6,330 nucleotides of DNA from Patescibacteria group bacterium. GTDB taxonomy: Bacteria > Patescibacteriota > Patescibacteriia > UBA1558 > GWA2-36-10. The stretch lies in the NCBI GenBank assembly GCA_030917205.1, contig JAUPVE010000041.1:1-6330 (forward strand), read 5' to 3'. The notes below the pieces were generated by a model. That model made no database searches. It was not told where the DNA came from and saw only the letters and a program-made list of their open reading frames with translations. Positions 1 through 4,973 of this stretch are shown here, piece after piece. The stretch's first letter is position 1; each line of letters begins with the position of its first letter. The translations under genes and the position numbers were made by a program.

Positions 1-281
1 ATTTCTGTGCGCTTCATACCCAAAGAACTATCTTCCTGTTCTATAATATAGTTCACATCAATTGGCGAAAAATAACTAGGCCAACCAGTCCCAGATTCAA
101 ATTTGGCTTCTGACTGAAAGAGAGGTAGATCACAGGCCGCACAATGATAAACACCTTGACCATTTTTTTCCCAAGCACAAGAAAATGGTGCCTCTGTCCC
201 CTTTTGGCGCATCACGCTATATTGCTCAGGACTTAAGATTTTTTGCCACTCTTCTTCTGTTTTTTTTATTTTATCTAACAT
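1..281 (-). CDS. msrB: Peptide-methionine (R)-S-oxide reductase MsrB, N-terminal part (cut by window edge)
   Basis: MsrB reduces methionine-R-sulfoxide in oxidised proteins using a redox-active cysteine. Translating from the ATG at 281 gives 93 residues with no stop before the window edge. The family pattern is clear: LSPEQY at 16-21, KGTEAPF at 27-33, a first zinc-binding CxxC (C47/C50) in VYHCAACDLPLF, the hallmark SGTGWPS at 63-69, and GMKRTE at 88-93. The second CxxC and the catalytic cysteine near the C-terminus lie outside the window, so activity cannot be judged. Most homologues have Gly in the FSG stretch; here it is Cys35. The start is 7 bases after the stop of the metal transporter, which suggests an operon. 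There is no recognisable Shine-Dalgarno. The identification is confident; the gene is partial. Confidence 0.93.
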   Translation of the reverse strand, partial: MLDKIKKTEEEWQKILSPEQYSVMRQKGTEAPFSCAWEKNGQGVYHCAACDLPLFQSEAKFESGTGWPSYFSPIDVNYIIEQEDSSLGMKRTE

Positions 282-288
282 GACAAAA

Positions 289-1614
289 TTATTTATTGAA
301 CAAAGTATAAAATAAACCAACAGCAGAAGCGGCCATCAGTACAAAAGTAAACCACACTAGACTACGAGATAATTTATTACCTCTATATTCACCTAATATT
401 TTTTTATTGCCATTGATCCTAGCTATCACAAATAATAGTGGCACCGCTGCGATACCATTGAAGACAGCGGTAAAGACCAAAGCTTTAAAAGGATTAACAC
501 CAATAAAATTGATTAACAAGCCAACAAGGGTAGCCAAAATTATGACCGCATAAAAACCTTTGGCCTGACTAAATTTTCTATACAAACCCTCTTTCCAACC
601 CATAGCTTCTGATAAGGCATAGGCAGCCGATCCAGCTAGAACTGGGATACCTAATAGACCTAAACCAATAATACCTATAGCAAAAATATCTTTGGCTATT
701 TGTCCGGAGTTGGGAAATGACTGCACTAACGGCTCTAGAGCACGAGCAGCATCAGCGGCTGAAGTAATATCGGTAATACCATTCTTGAATAGCACCGAAG
801 CCGTAGTGATAATGATGAACCACTGACCAATCTGGGCCCAAATCATACCGACAGTCGTGTCGATTCTCATGTTATACAAAAACTTTTTGACCCCGCGAGG
901 CTTACCACCTTTTTGTGCTAGATTGTGATTGGCAATCTCCTCCTCTACCTCCTCACTAGCCTGCCAAAAAAACATATACGGTGTAATAGTCGTACCAAAG
1001 ACACCAGTGATAATAAATAAATATTCAAAATTGAACTGAATATGCGGTACAAAAGTGGCTCTCAATATTTCTGACCAAGAATGATCAATAATCAAGGCAG
1101 TAAAAATATAGGCCACCAAAACAATAGCCAGCCATTTCAAAAATTTAACATACCTTTTGTAGCTGACAAATACCTCTAAGCAGACAATCAGTGCTGCGAA
1201 AAAAATAGCATAAAAAGCAAAAGGTAAATCCCAAACAAGCTCGGCAGCGCTAGCCATAGCCCCAATATCAGCCCCAATATTTATAGTATTGGCAATAACT
1301 ACTAAAAAAACAACAAACCCTAAAACTTTTTTGGAGAAATTTTCTTTGACCACACCAGCTAGGCCCTGACCAGTGACTGCACCAATGCGAGCGCATGTTT
1401 CTTGGATAGCGATCAACAGTGGTAGTTGATAAAAAGAAGCCCACAGTTGTCCAAAGCCAAACTGAGCACCTGTTTGCGAATAGGTGGCGATGCCTGACGG
1501 ATCATCATCAGCCGCTCCAGTGATAAGTCCTGGTCCCAAAATTCTGAAAAAACGACCTATCCTATTTGGTTTTTTATATTTCAAATCTTTTTCTTTATTT
1601 TTATTTTTTGGCAT
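289..1614 (-). CDS. Nramp-family divalent metal transporter, non-canonical metal-site variant
   Basis: A multi-pass inner-membrane protein of about 11 helices, 441 aa, related to Nramp/MntH proton-coupled metal importers. The GPGLITGAADDDP stretch (27-39) opens TM1. Canonical Nramps carry DPGN in TM1 and a Met-Pro-His in TM6. Here TM1 reads DPSG (38-41), so the metal-binding Asn is Gly. TM6 reads TPY (211-213), so the selectivity Met is Thr, followed by an acidic EEVEEE (221-226). Loss of the Met and Asn is the pattern described for Nramp-related magnesium transporters (NRMT), so Mg2+ rather than Mn2+/Fe2+ is possible; this is inference, and mntH is therefore not assigned. I chose ATG 1614. 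An in-frame GTG at 1638 would add 8 residues (449 aa); neither has a clear Shine-Dalgarno. It follows the TspO-like gene by 90 bases and precedes msrB by 7. Confidence 0.9.
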   Translation of the reverse strand: MPKNKNKEKDLKYKKPNRIGRFFRILGPGLITGAADDDPSGIATYSQTGAQFGFGQLWASFYQLPLLIAIQETCARIGAVTGQGLAGVVKENFSKKVLGFVVFLVVIANTINIGADIGAMASAAELVWDLPFAFYAIFFAALIVCLEVFVSYKRYVKFLKWLAIVLVAYIFTALIIDHSWSEILRATFVPHIQFNFEYLFIITGVFGTTITPYMFFWQASEEVEEEIANHNLAQKGGKPRGVKKFLYNMRIDTTVGMIWAQIGQWFIIITTASVLFKNGITDITSAADAARALEPLVQSFPNSGQIAKDIFAIGIIGLGLLGIPVLAGSAAYALSEAMGWKEGLYRKFSQAKGFYAVIILATLVGLLINFIGVNPFKALVFTAVFNGIAAVPLLFVIARINGNKKILGEYRGNKLSRSLVWFTFVLMAASAVGLFYTLFNK

Positions 1615-1704
1615 AATAGCTTGACTAGGTCTTAGCACAAAAGATTGCTTAGTTAATAAATCTTTTGATACTCTAAAATCTTTATATATAATATTGTGAA
1701 TTAA

Positions 1705-2460
1705 TTATTTTTTTCTTAAAAAAATCAATGAGATAACAAAAGCCACAACACAAACAACCAACGTAACAATGACACCACTATACTGTCCCCCAAAACCCTG
1801 TGATGATAGGTGCTTATACAAGATTCCTAGATAAGCCCAAATAAAAACAAAAAGATAGACACTATTTTTATCTCTCATCATTCTCAAAATACCGATGAGA
1901 GCTCCAACTAATAAAATAATACTGGTCCAAATATAATCAGCTATACCAAATCCATTCCAATTAATACTAACCAAAAATACCGCAATATTAGCAATAGTAG
2001 CTACCGTAATCCAACCAAAATAAACGCTAAAAGGCCAAGAAATAAATATTCTTTCTTTGTGATCAAACTTTTCCAGCCTTAAAATTTCCGCAATCTTGAT
2101 CAAGCTCAATAAAATTATCAGCATGATAAAAACTGACATAACAATAAAATCATAGTGCCAAGAAAAAATCCAAGCAATATTGGCTAGCGAGCTAATAATA
2201 AAATAAGTATTAATTTTTTTGAAAAGCAACTCTCTATTTTTATTTTTTTGCCCAACACTAAACTGATAGACAACATAGGCGGCTAAGAGCAAATAAATCA
2301 GACCCCAAATAGAAAAGGTCAAGCCAGCTGGAGCAAATAGATTGGCGTAAGCATCGGATATTTGGCCAGTACCTCTATTATTAATAGGTAAAGCATTGGC
2401 TAAAATATTTACTACTACCATAGCCAAATAAGAAACTCCTGCTAAAATTTTCATAAACAT
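1705..2460 (-). CDS. TspO/MBR-like tryptophan-rich integral membrane protein
   Basis: A 251-aa very hydrophobic protein with about 7-8 predicted membrane helices. The segment LFAPAGLTFSIWGLIYLLLA (41-60) and the Trp-rich SWPFSVYFGWITVATIANIA (141-160) resemble the roughly 250-aa group annotated as tryptophan-rich sensory proteins. That group is distantly related to TspO, a tetrapyrrole- and redox-linked membrane protein, but is longer than classical TspO (about 160 aa). The substrate or ligand is unknown. The start is ATG 2460; a second in-frame ATG at 2454 is an equally good choice. Neither has a Shine-Dalgarno. The gene is preceded by tRNA-Ser and its terminator and followed by the Nramp-like gene on the same strand with no intervening terminator, so tspO-like, Nramp-like and msrB may be co-transcribed. 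The family is confident, the function is not. Confidence 0.8.
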   Translation of the reverse strand: MFMKILAGVSYLAMVVVNILANALPINNRGTGQISDAYANLFAPAGLTFSIWGLIYLLLAAYVVYQFSVGQKNKNRELLFKKINTYFIISSLANIAWIFSWHYDFIVMSVFIMLIILLSLIKIAEILRLEKFDHKERIFISWPFSVYFGWITVATIANIAVFLVSINWNGFGIADYIWTSIILLVGALIGILRMMRDKNSVYLFVFIWAYLGILYKHLSSQGFGGQYSGVIVTLVVCVVAFVISLIFLRKK

Positions 2461-2497
2461 AATTTGATATTAAAAAATAATAACTTCTCTATATCTG

Positions 2498-2503
2498 AGT
2501 ATA
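2498..2503 (-). promoter_or_regulatory. Possible extended -10 promoter for the TspO-like gene
   Basis: The minus strand reads TGGTATACT, an extended -10 (TGn plus TATACT, one mismatch to TATAAT), just after the T-tract of the tRNA-Ser terminator. No good -35 is present. It would give a leader of about 30 nt before the ATG at 2460. Confidence 0.35.
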
Positions 2504-2505
2504 CC

Positions 2506-2527
2506 AAAAAACTGCCTTTTTGGGCAG
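2506..2527 (-). terminator. Intrinsic terminator of tRNA-Ser
   Basis: On the minus strand the 5-bp stem CTGCC/GGCAG encloses a 6-base loop (CAAAAA) and is followed by TTTTTT. It lies 33 bases after the tRNA-Ser CCA end and upstream of the TspO-like gene, separating the two transcripts. Confidence 0.7.
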
Positions 2528-2559
2528 AGTCTGATGATAATTTCATTTTTAAAAAAATC

Positions 2560-2650
2560 TGGCGGTGGGAGAGGGATTTGAACCCCCGATACCCTTACAG
2601 GTATACCGCATTTCGAGTGCGGCGCCTTCAACCAGCTCAGCCATCCCACC
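2560..2650 (-). tRNA. tRNA-Ser(CGA)
   Basis: A 91-nt gene including encoded CCA. Acceptor arms GGTGGGA/TCCCACC pair perfectly, the discriminator is G, and the anticodon stem is CCGCA/TGCGG. The loop CTCGAAA has anticodon CGA (positions 2613-2615 on plus), which reads UCG. A long variable arm (ATACC/GGTAT) confirms the class II type expected for Ser. Its promoter is at 2675-2703 and its terminator at 2506-2527, so it is an independent transcription unit. Confidence 0.96.
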
Positions 2651-2674
2651 AAAAATTTAATACAAATCATCTTA

Positions 2675-2703
2675 ATAATATTGTTTTTTGGCTGTATTGT
2701 AAA
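2675..2703 (-). promoter_or_regulatory. Sigma70-type promoter of tRNA-Ser
   Basis: TTTACA (2698-2703) and TATTAT (2675-2680) are separated by exactly 17 bases on the minus strand, each with one mismatch to consensus. The -10 lies 24 bases upstream of the mature tRNA 5' end. Its -35 overlaps the -35 of the divergent plus-strand promoter. Confidence 0.7.
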
Positions 2704-2725
2704 GTCAAATACTATAGCCTATAAT
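2697..2725 (+). promoter_or_regulatory. Sigma70-type promoter of the unknown GC-rich gene
   Basis: TTGTAA (2697-2702), a 17-base spacer, and a perfect TATAAT (2720-2725). The expected start near 2732 gives a leader of about 70 nt before the ATG at 2803. The -35 overlaps that of the divergent tRNA-Ser promoter, so polymerase could occupy only one at a time. GGGTT (2730-2734) can pair with AACCC (2762-2766) in the leader, but this is weak. Confidence 0.65.
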
Positions 2726-2791
2726 AAATGGGTTGGACCATTAGCCCTGCACTAGTTTAAAAACCCGGCCGTCCCTGTTCCTGACAACCTG

Positions 2792-2797
2792 AAGGAG
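2792..2797 (+). promoter_or_regulatory. Strong Shine-Dalgarno AAGGAG
   Basis: AAGGAG lies 5 bases before the ATG at 2803. It fixes the start of the plus-strand gene and stands out because the six AT-rich protein genes in the window have no such site. Confidence 0.85.
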
Positions 2798-2802
2798 CTA
2801 GC

Positions 2803-3297
2803 ATGCTTCTGCAATTGACTACGCACCGCAGTGAAATCATGTTCCAGGCGCACAATGGCTACGTCACCGAAGTTGATCTGCCAAAAGGGACTTACACCTT
2901 CGAGCTGATTGATAACCCCATCAATCTTGATGGAGATGCCTGGATCATGCTCGAGCAGACTCATCTGAGTAAGCTAGGTTTGGATTCCGACGCCATTGTC
3001 GGTATGGCCTACACACATGTCGCCATCCACAACAACATGGCTCTGAGTATGAGCTTTTACGACCCCAGAGGTGTCATGAATGTTCGGATAATCGCGCCGA
3101 GCGTAGTGGAAGAAATACCAGCCTTGACTGAAGTATCTCAAGCAAGTAAAGCAAGGCTACCAATCGTCTCTACGCCGCCGTGCATCATATACCCCCGATT
3201 CATCCGCTATGATCGTGCCGGTCGTCATACGACTAGCACCATGGTGAACCATGACAGACGAAGAAAACTTCATCCCGCCGCCCGACGCGCCTGCTAG
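2803..3297 (+). CDS. Unknown GC-rich gene, 164-aa soluble protein
   Basis: I do not recognise this protein. It has no signal peptide or membrane helix. Residues 1-105 alternate hydrophobic and polar residues (for example GYVTEVDLPKGTYTFELID at 19-37) and look like a compact beta-rich domain. Residues 131-164 are very basic, with nine Arg, and end ARRAC. Support for a real gene is strong: perfect TATAAT promoter, AAGGAG 5 bases before the ATG, stop TAG 3295-3297 (a second TAG follows) and an intrinsic terminator 30 bases later. The base composition (28 of 60 G+C on line 2881-2940) and codon use differ from the flanking AT-rich genes. A C5 run at 3192-3196 leaves the C-terminus uncertain: losing one C would replace the basic tail with a short hydrophobic one ending at TGA 3245-3247. 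It is likely acquired, or shaped by unusual selection. Confidence 0.75.
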   Translation: MLLQLTTHRSEIMFQAHNGYVTEVDLPKGTYTFELIDNPINLDGDAWIMLEQTHLSKLGLDSDAIVGMAYTHVAIHNNMALSMSFYDPRGVMNVRIIAPSVVEEIPALTEVSQASKARLPIVSTPPCIIYPRFIRYDRAGRHTTSTMVNHDRRRKLHPAARRAC

Positions 3298-3326
3298 TAG
3301 AAGCCCAGCTTCAAAAACCTGCCCCT

Positions 3327-3361
3327 GGCCACCGAGACTCACATCGGTGGCCCTTCTTTTT
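3327..3361 (+). terminator. Intrinsic terminator of the unknown GC-rich gene
   Basis: A perfect 9-bp stem GGCCACCGA/TCGGTGGCC (3327-3335 with 3344-3352), an 8-base loop, then a T-rich tract CTTCTTTTT. It sits 30 bases after the stop codon. Confidence 0.9.
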
Positions 3362-3365
3362 GCTC

Positions 3366-3402
3366 AAAAAAAGGCGGAGACCATCAAAAGACAATCTCCG
3401 CC
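3366..3402 (-). terminator. Intrinsic terminator of the pseudo-receiver gene
   Basis: On the minus strand a perfect 8-bp stem GGCGGAGA/TCTCCGCC (3395-3402 with 3373-3380) with a 14-base loop is followed by TTTTTTT. It faces the plus-strand terminator head to head, only 4 bases from that terminator's T-tract. Confidence 0.88.
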
Positions 3403-3423
3403 AAACATTATCGAAAGGCAAGC

Positions 3424-3443
3424 GAATTCCCCTGAGGGAATTC
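3424..3443 (-). repeat. Perfect hairpin overlapping the pseudo-receiver stop codon
   Basis: GAATTCCC/GGGAATTC, 8 bp, with a 4-base loop. It shares two bases with the TGA stop (3442-3444) on the minus strand and lacks a T-tract, so it is not a classical terminator. It could protect the mRNA 3' end. Confidence 0.6.
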
Positions 3444-3813
3444 AGGACACCCGTTCTGCGAGCTCAGCCAGCGTTTTCCTGGCCACACCTTCTGCTGGTT
3501 CGATCCAGATGACATTAGAACAAGGCAAGACCTTGTAGGTCTCCTGGCAGCACACCACCACTACTCCCTCAAAACCGGCTGCTCTGAGCTCAGACAAGAA
3601 GTTCTCCCCGATGTTGGGCAGTACTCCAAAGCCGCTACCCAGTACCACCAAGCTAGGTTTGAAACTCATGATATCATGAATGAGCGAAGGGAAATGCATG
3701 TTGAAACGCACAACCAACAAACTGAAAGACAAGACTTCCGGCTCTCCTTTGGTCAGTAGATCCTTCATGCTCCGAGGATCTTTGTCGATGGCTATGACGG
3801 TGCAACGAGACAT
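3442..3813 (-). CDS. Stand-alone pseudo-receiver (degenerate response-regulator domain) protein, 123 aa
   Basis: Length and pattern suggest a single CheY/Spo0F-like receiver fold. It has a first strand TVIAIDKDP (5-13), a central strand PSLVVLG (53-59), LPNIGENFLSELRAAGF (65-81, matching the usual Pro/Gly then helix), VVVVCC (84-89) and IWIEP (102-106) followed by an amphipathic helix. The residues needed for phosphotransfer are gone: the phospho-acceptor Asp position is Gly59, the second acidic-pair residue is Lys11, the Thr/Ser position is Cys88 or Cys89, and the conserved Lys before Pro is Glu105. A phosphorylation-independent protein-protein role is therefore inferred. ATG 3813 is chosen because GGGAGGT precedes it at 3818-3824; an upstream in-frame start would add 21 residues without support. 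It has its own promoter and terminator and high GC (34 of 60 on line 3541-3600). The fold assignment is moderate; the gene itself is secure. Confidence 0.72.
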   Translation of the reverse strand: MSRCTVIAIDKDPRSMKDLLTKGEPEVLSFSLLVVRFNMHFPSLIHDIMSFKPSLVVLGSGFGVLPNIGENFLSELRAAGFEGVVVVCCQETYKVLPCSNVIWIEPAEGVARKTLAELAERVS

Positions 3814-3817
3814 GACT

Positions 3818-3824
3818 ACCTCCC
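3818..3824 (-). promoter_or_regulatory. Strong Shine-Dalgarno GGGAGGT
   Basis: GGGAGGT on the minus strand, 4 bases before the ATG at 3813. It selects that start over the upstream in-frame candidate. Confidence 0.85.
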
Positions 3825-3878
3825 TGATGGCGACCAGAACATTTCGATAAACACATGAAGAGAACAGAACAGACAATT

Positions 3879-3907
3879 ATTCTAATAAAATAATTCTTGA
3901 AAGTCAA
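3879..3907 (-). promoter_or_regulatory. Sigma70-type promoter of the pseudo-receiver gene
   Basis: TTGACT (3902-3907), a 17-base spacer and TAGAAT (3879-3884) on the minus strand, each one mismatch from consensus. The predicted leader is about 58 nt. Confidence 0.75.
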
Positions 3908-3909
3908 TA

Positions 3910-3932
3910 GAAAAACAGCCCTTAAGACTGTT
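3910..3932 (-). terminator. Probable terminator downstream of tRNA-Leu
   Basis: On the minus strand AACAGTC/GGCTGTT (3926-3932 with 3914-3920) forms a 7-bp stem including one G-U pair with a 5-base loop, and runs into a short T-tract TTTTTC. It would end transcripts coming from tRNA-Leu before the pseudo-receiver promoter. Confidence 0.5.
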
Positions 3933-3933
3933 G

Positions 3934-3950
3934 ATTGGTGCCGAAGAGGA
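3934..3950 (-). repeat. Partial copy of the tRNA-Leu 3' end
   Basis: Matches 4030-4046 at 16 of 17 positions, covering the CCA, discriminator, acceptor 3' strand and the beginning of the T arm of tRNA-Leu. After it the similarity gives way to GC-rich palindromes, with possible T-arm scraps (GGATTCG near 3969-3975, ACTCC near 4014-4018). Likely a tRNA gene remnant. Confidence 0.6.
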
Positions 3951-4012
3951 CCTGTCTGCCGGCAGGCAGGGATTCGCCACCGCCGGCAGGCGGGGTCCCG
4001 CCCTTGGCGGGA
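3951..4012. repeat. Cluster of three GC-rich palindromes (REP-like)
   Basis: Three adjacent hairpins: 3951-3970, a 20-base palindrome with one mismatch (CCTGTCTGCC/GGCAGGCAGG); 3980-3993, CCGCC/GGCGG with loop GGCA; and 3996-4012, TCCCGCC/GGCGGGA with loop CTT. They share the GCCGGCAGG core and are far richer in GC than the surroundings. They resemble intergenic palindromic repeats; mobility is not shown. Confidence 0.7.
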
Positions 4013-4031
4013 AACTCCTAGATAATTTTAT

Positions 4032-4118
4032 TGGTGCCGAAGGGGAGATTTGAACTCCCATGACCTTGCGATCACACGGCTCTGAACCGTGCGTGTCTAC
4101 CAATTTCACCACTTCGGC
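4032..4118 (-). tRNA. tRNA-Leu(CAG)
   Basis: An 87-nt gene including encoded CCA. Acceptor arms GCCGAAG/CTTCGGC pair, the discriminator is A, and the anticodon stem is CACGG/CCGTG. The loop TTCAGAG has anticodon CAG (plus 4082-4084), reading CUG. The class II variable arm TGATC/GGTCA with a GCAA loop supports Leu. No convincing promoter lies directly upstream, so it may be read from the CYTH transcript. Confidence 0.96.
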
Positions 4119-4181
4119 TTATAAAAAATAAAGTGCAATTATTAAATGTGACTTAGACTAAACTGAGAACCAATTTTCGTA

Positions 4182-4198
4182 GTCGAGCTTAGCTCGAC
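4182..4198. repeat. Palindrome GTCGAGCT-T-AGCTCGAC
   Basis: 8-bp perfect arms around one central base. The same core with a central G occurs twice at 5992-6025, next to tRNA-Gly. Flanks are also partly shared (ATTTTCG on one side, GGAG on the other). A half-palindrome CCCGC...GCGGG follows at 4205-4232. Confidence 0.7.
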
Positions 4199-4233
4199 GG
4201 AGATCCCGCGATGAGCGAAACGAAATGGCGGGG

Positions 4234-4253
4234 CACCACTTCGGCCTATAAAA
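4234..4253 (-). repeat. Partial copy of the tRNA-Leu 5' end
   Basis: Matches 4107-4126 at 19 of 20 positions, covering the first 12 bases of tRNA-Leu (GCCGAAGTGGTG on minus) and its upstream flank. The rest of the tRNA is replaced by palindromic sequence. Confidence 0.65.
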
Positions 4254-4269
4254 TATAATCTACTTAATT

Positions 4270-4860
4270 TTATTTTCTTTTTATTTCTAGCCACTCCGGC
4301 ACATCTACAAAAGTGATACTTTTCCAAGAGTCTACTTCTGCCTCTGTGACATTGTAATAAGTTTGATAAGCATTCTCCACACTACCATGGATGGCTTTAC
4401 TCCAATCTAAATTAAGTTGACTAGCTATCTTTTTTAAAATTTCTTCACTCTGCCCCTCTAGCTCTACAAAAGTTGGCAACCAAGGCCAAGTATCTATCGT
4501 CACCTCTACTCCCTCCAGATCCCATCTTTCTCTTTTTGTTTCTTGATATGATTTATTCTCTAAACCTATAACCGAAAGTAAATCAGAAATTTTTTCAAAA
4601 TCTTCTACTATTAGAGAAAGTTCTTTGGTGCCATCTATTTTTCTATTAACTAATTGCTTGTAAGCCAAAGTTATTTGATCACCTTCGTCACGCACTCTGA
4701 TCCAAGCACCAATTTTTTCTAAACGACTATCAGGATAATCAAAATTTTTGCGACGCATCAATCTTTCTTCATGAACTAAAACAGCGCCATTTTCTTTTAA
4801 GGTATTTCTTAAACCTTCAGTATCAATATCCAAAAATTTTGCTTCAATTTCTACTTGCAT
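4270..4860 (-). CDS. CYTH-domain protein (class IV adenylate cyclase / triphosphatase family)
   Basis: A 196-aa soluble protein of the CYTH fold, an eight-stranded tunnel enzyme family that acts on triphosphates: CyaB-type adenylate cyclase, thiamine triphosphatase or inorganic tripolyphosphatase. The N-terminal ExExK signature is present (E4, E6, K8). Other charged residues expected to line the tunnel are visible: R55/R57 in WIRVRDEGD, K68 in LAYKQ, R110/R112, and E133/E135 in FVELEG. Which reaction it catalyses cannot be told from sequence; CyaB-like is the usual annotation. The start is ATG 4860. A longer frame adds 24 residues, but those are translated tRNA-Ala sequence. There is no Shine-Dalgarno. 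The ATG lies only 10 bases after the tRNA-Ala CCA end and probably shares its promoter. Confidence 0.88.
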   Translation of the reverse strand: MQVEIEAKFLDIDTEGLRNTLKENGAVLVHEERLMRRKNFDYPDSRLEKIGAWIRVRDEGDQITLAYKQLVNRKIDGTKELSLIVEDFEKISDLLSVIGLENKSYQETKRERWDLEGVEVTIDTWPWLPTFVELEGQSEEILKKIASQLNLDWSKAIHGSVENAYQTYYNVTEAEVDSWKSITFVDVPEWLEIKRK

Positions 4861-4870
4861 ACAATTTGAT

Positions 4871-4947
4871 TGGTGGACCGTGCCGGAATCGAACCGGCGA
4901 CCTCTGCAATGCGAATGCAGCGCTCTAGCCAACTGAGCTAACGGCCC
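4871..4947 (-). tRNA. tRNA-Ala(CGC)
   Basis: A 77-nt gene including encoded CCA. Acceptor arms are GGGCCGT/ACGGTCC, containing the G3-U70 wobble pair that is the identity element of alanine tRNAs. The discriminator is A and the anticodon stem CTGCA/TGCAG. The loop TTCGCAT has anticodon CGC (plus 4911-4913), reading GCG. Confidence 0.97.
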
Positions 4948-4973
4948 TCACTAATTGTAAATTGACTAATAGA

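Noticed and set aside
2464..2724. Open frames on both strands across tRNA-Ser
   Set aside because: They translate the tRNA itself (the familiar ERDLNPRYP-type peptide); the tRNA structure, promoter and terminator explain the sequence.
3128..3297. UGA recoding (as in Gracilibacteria) to extend alternative frames
   Set aside because: No gene needs in-frame UGA, and the pseudo-receiver gene uses TGA as a stop followed by a terminator.
3251..3538. Plus-strand frame starting MTDEENF
   Set aside because: It has no Shine-Dalgarno, runs through two terminators and ends inside the opposite-strand gene.
3814..3876. 21-residue N-terminal extension of the pseudo-receiver protein
   Set aside because: It lies in the leader after the mapped promoter; the strong Shine-Dalgarno points to ATG 3813.
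2697..4020. Integron cassettes with attC sites
   Set aside because: No attC-like core sites or integrase were found; each gene has its own promoter, unlike typical gene cassettes.
3882..4112. Minus-strand frame over tRNA-Leu and palindromes
   Set aside because: It is made of tRNA and repeat sequence, with no start signal.
4861..4932. 24-residue upstream extension of the CYTH protein
   Set aside because: It is translated tRNA-Ala; the ExExK signature begins right after ATG 4860.
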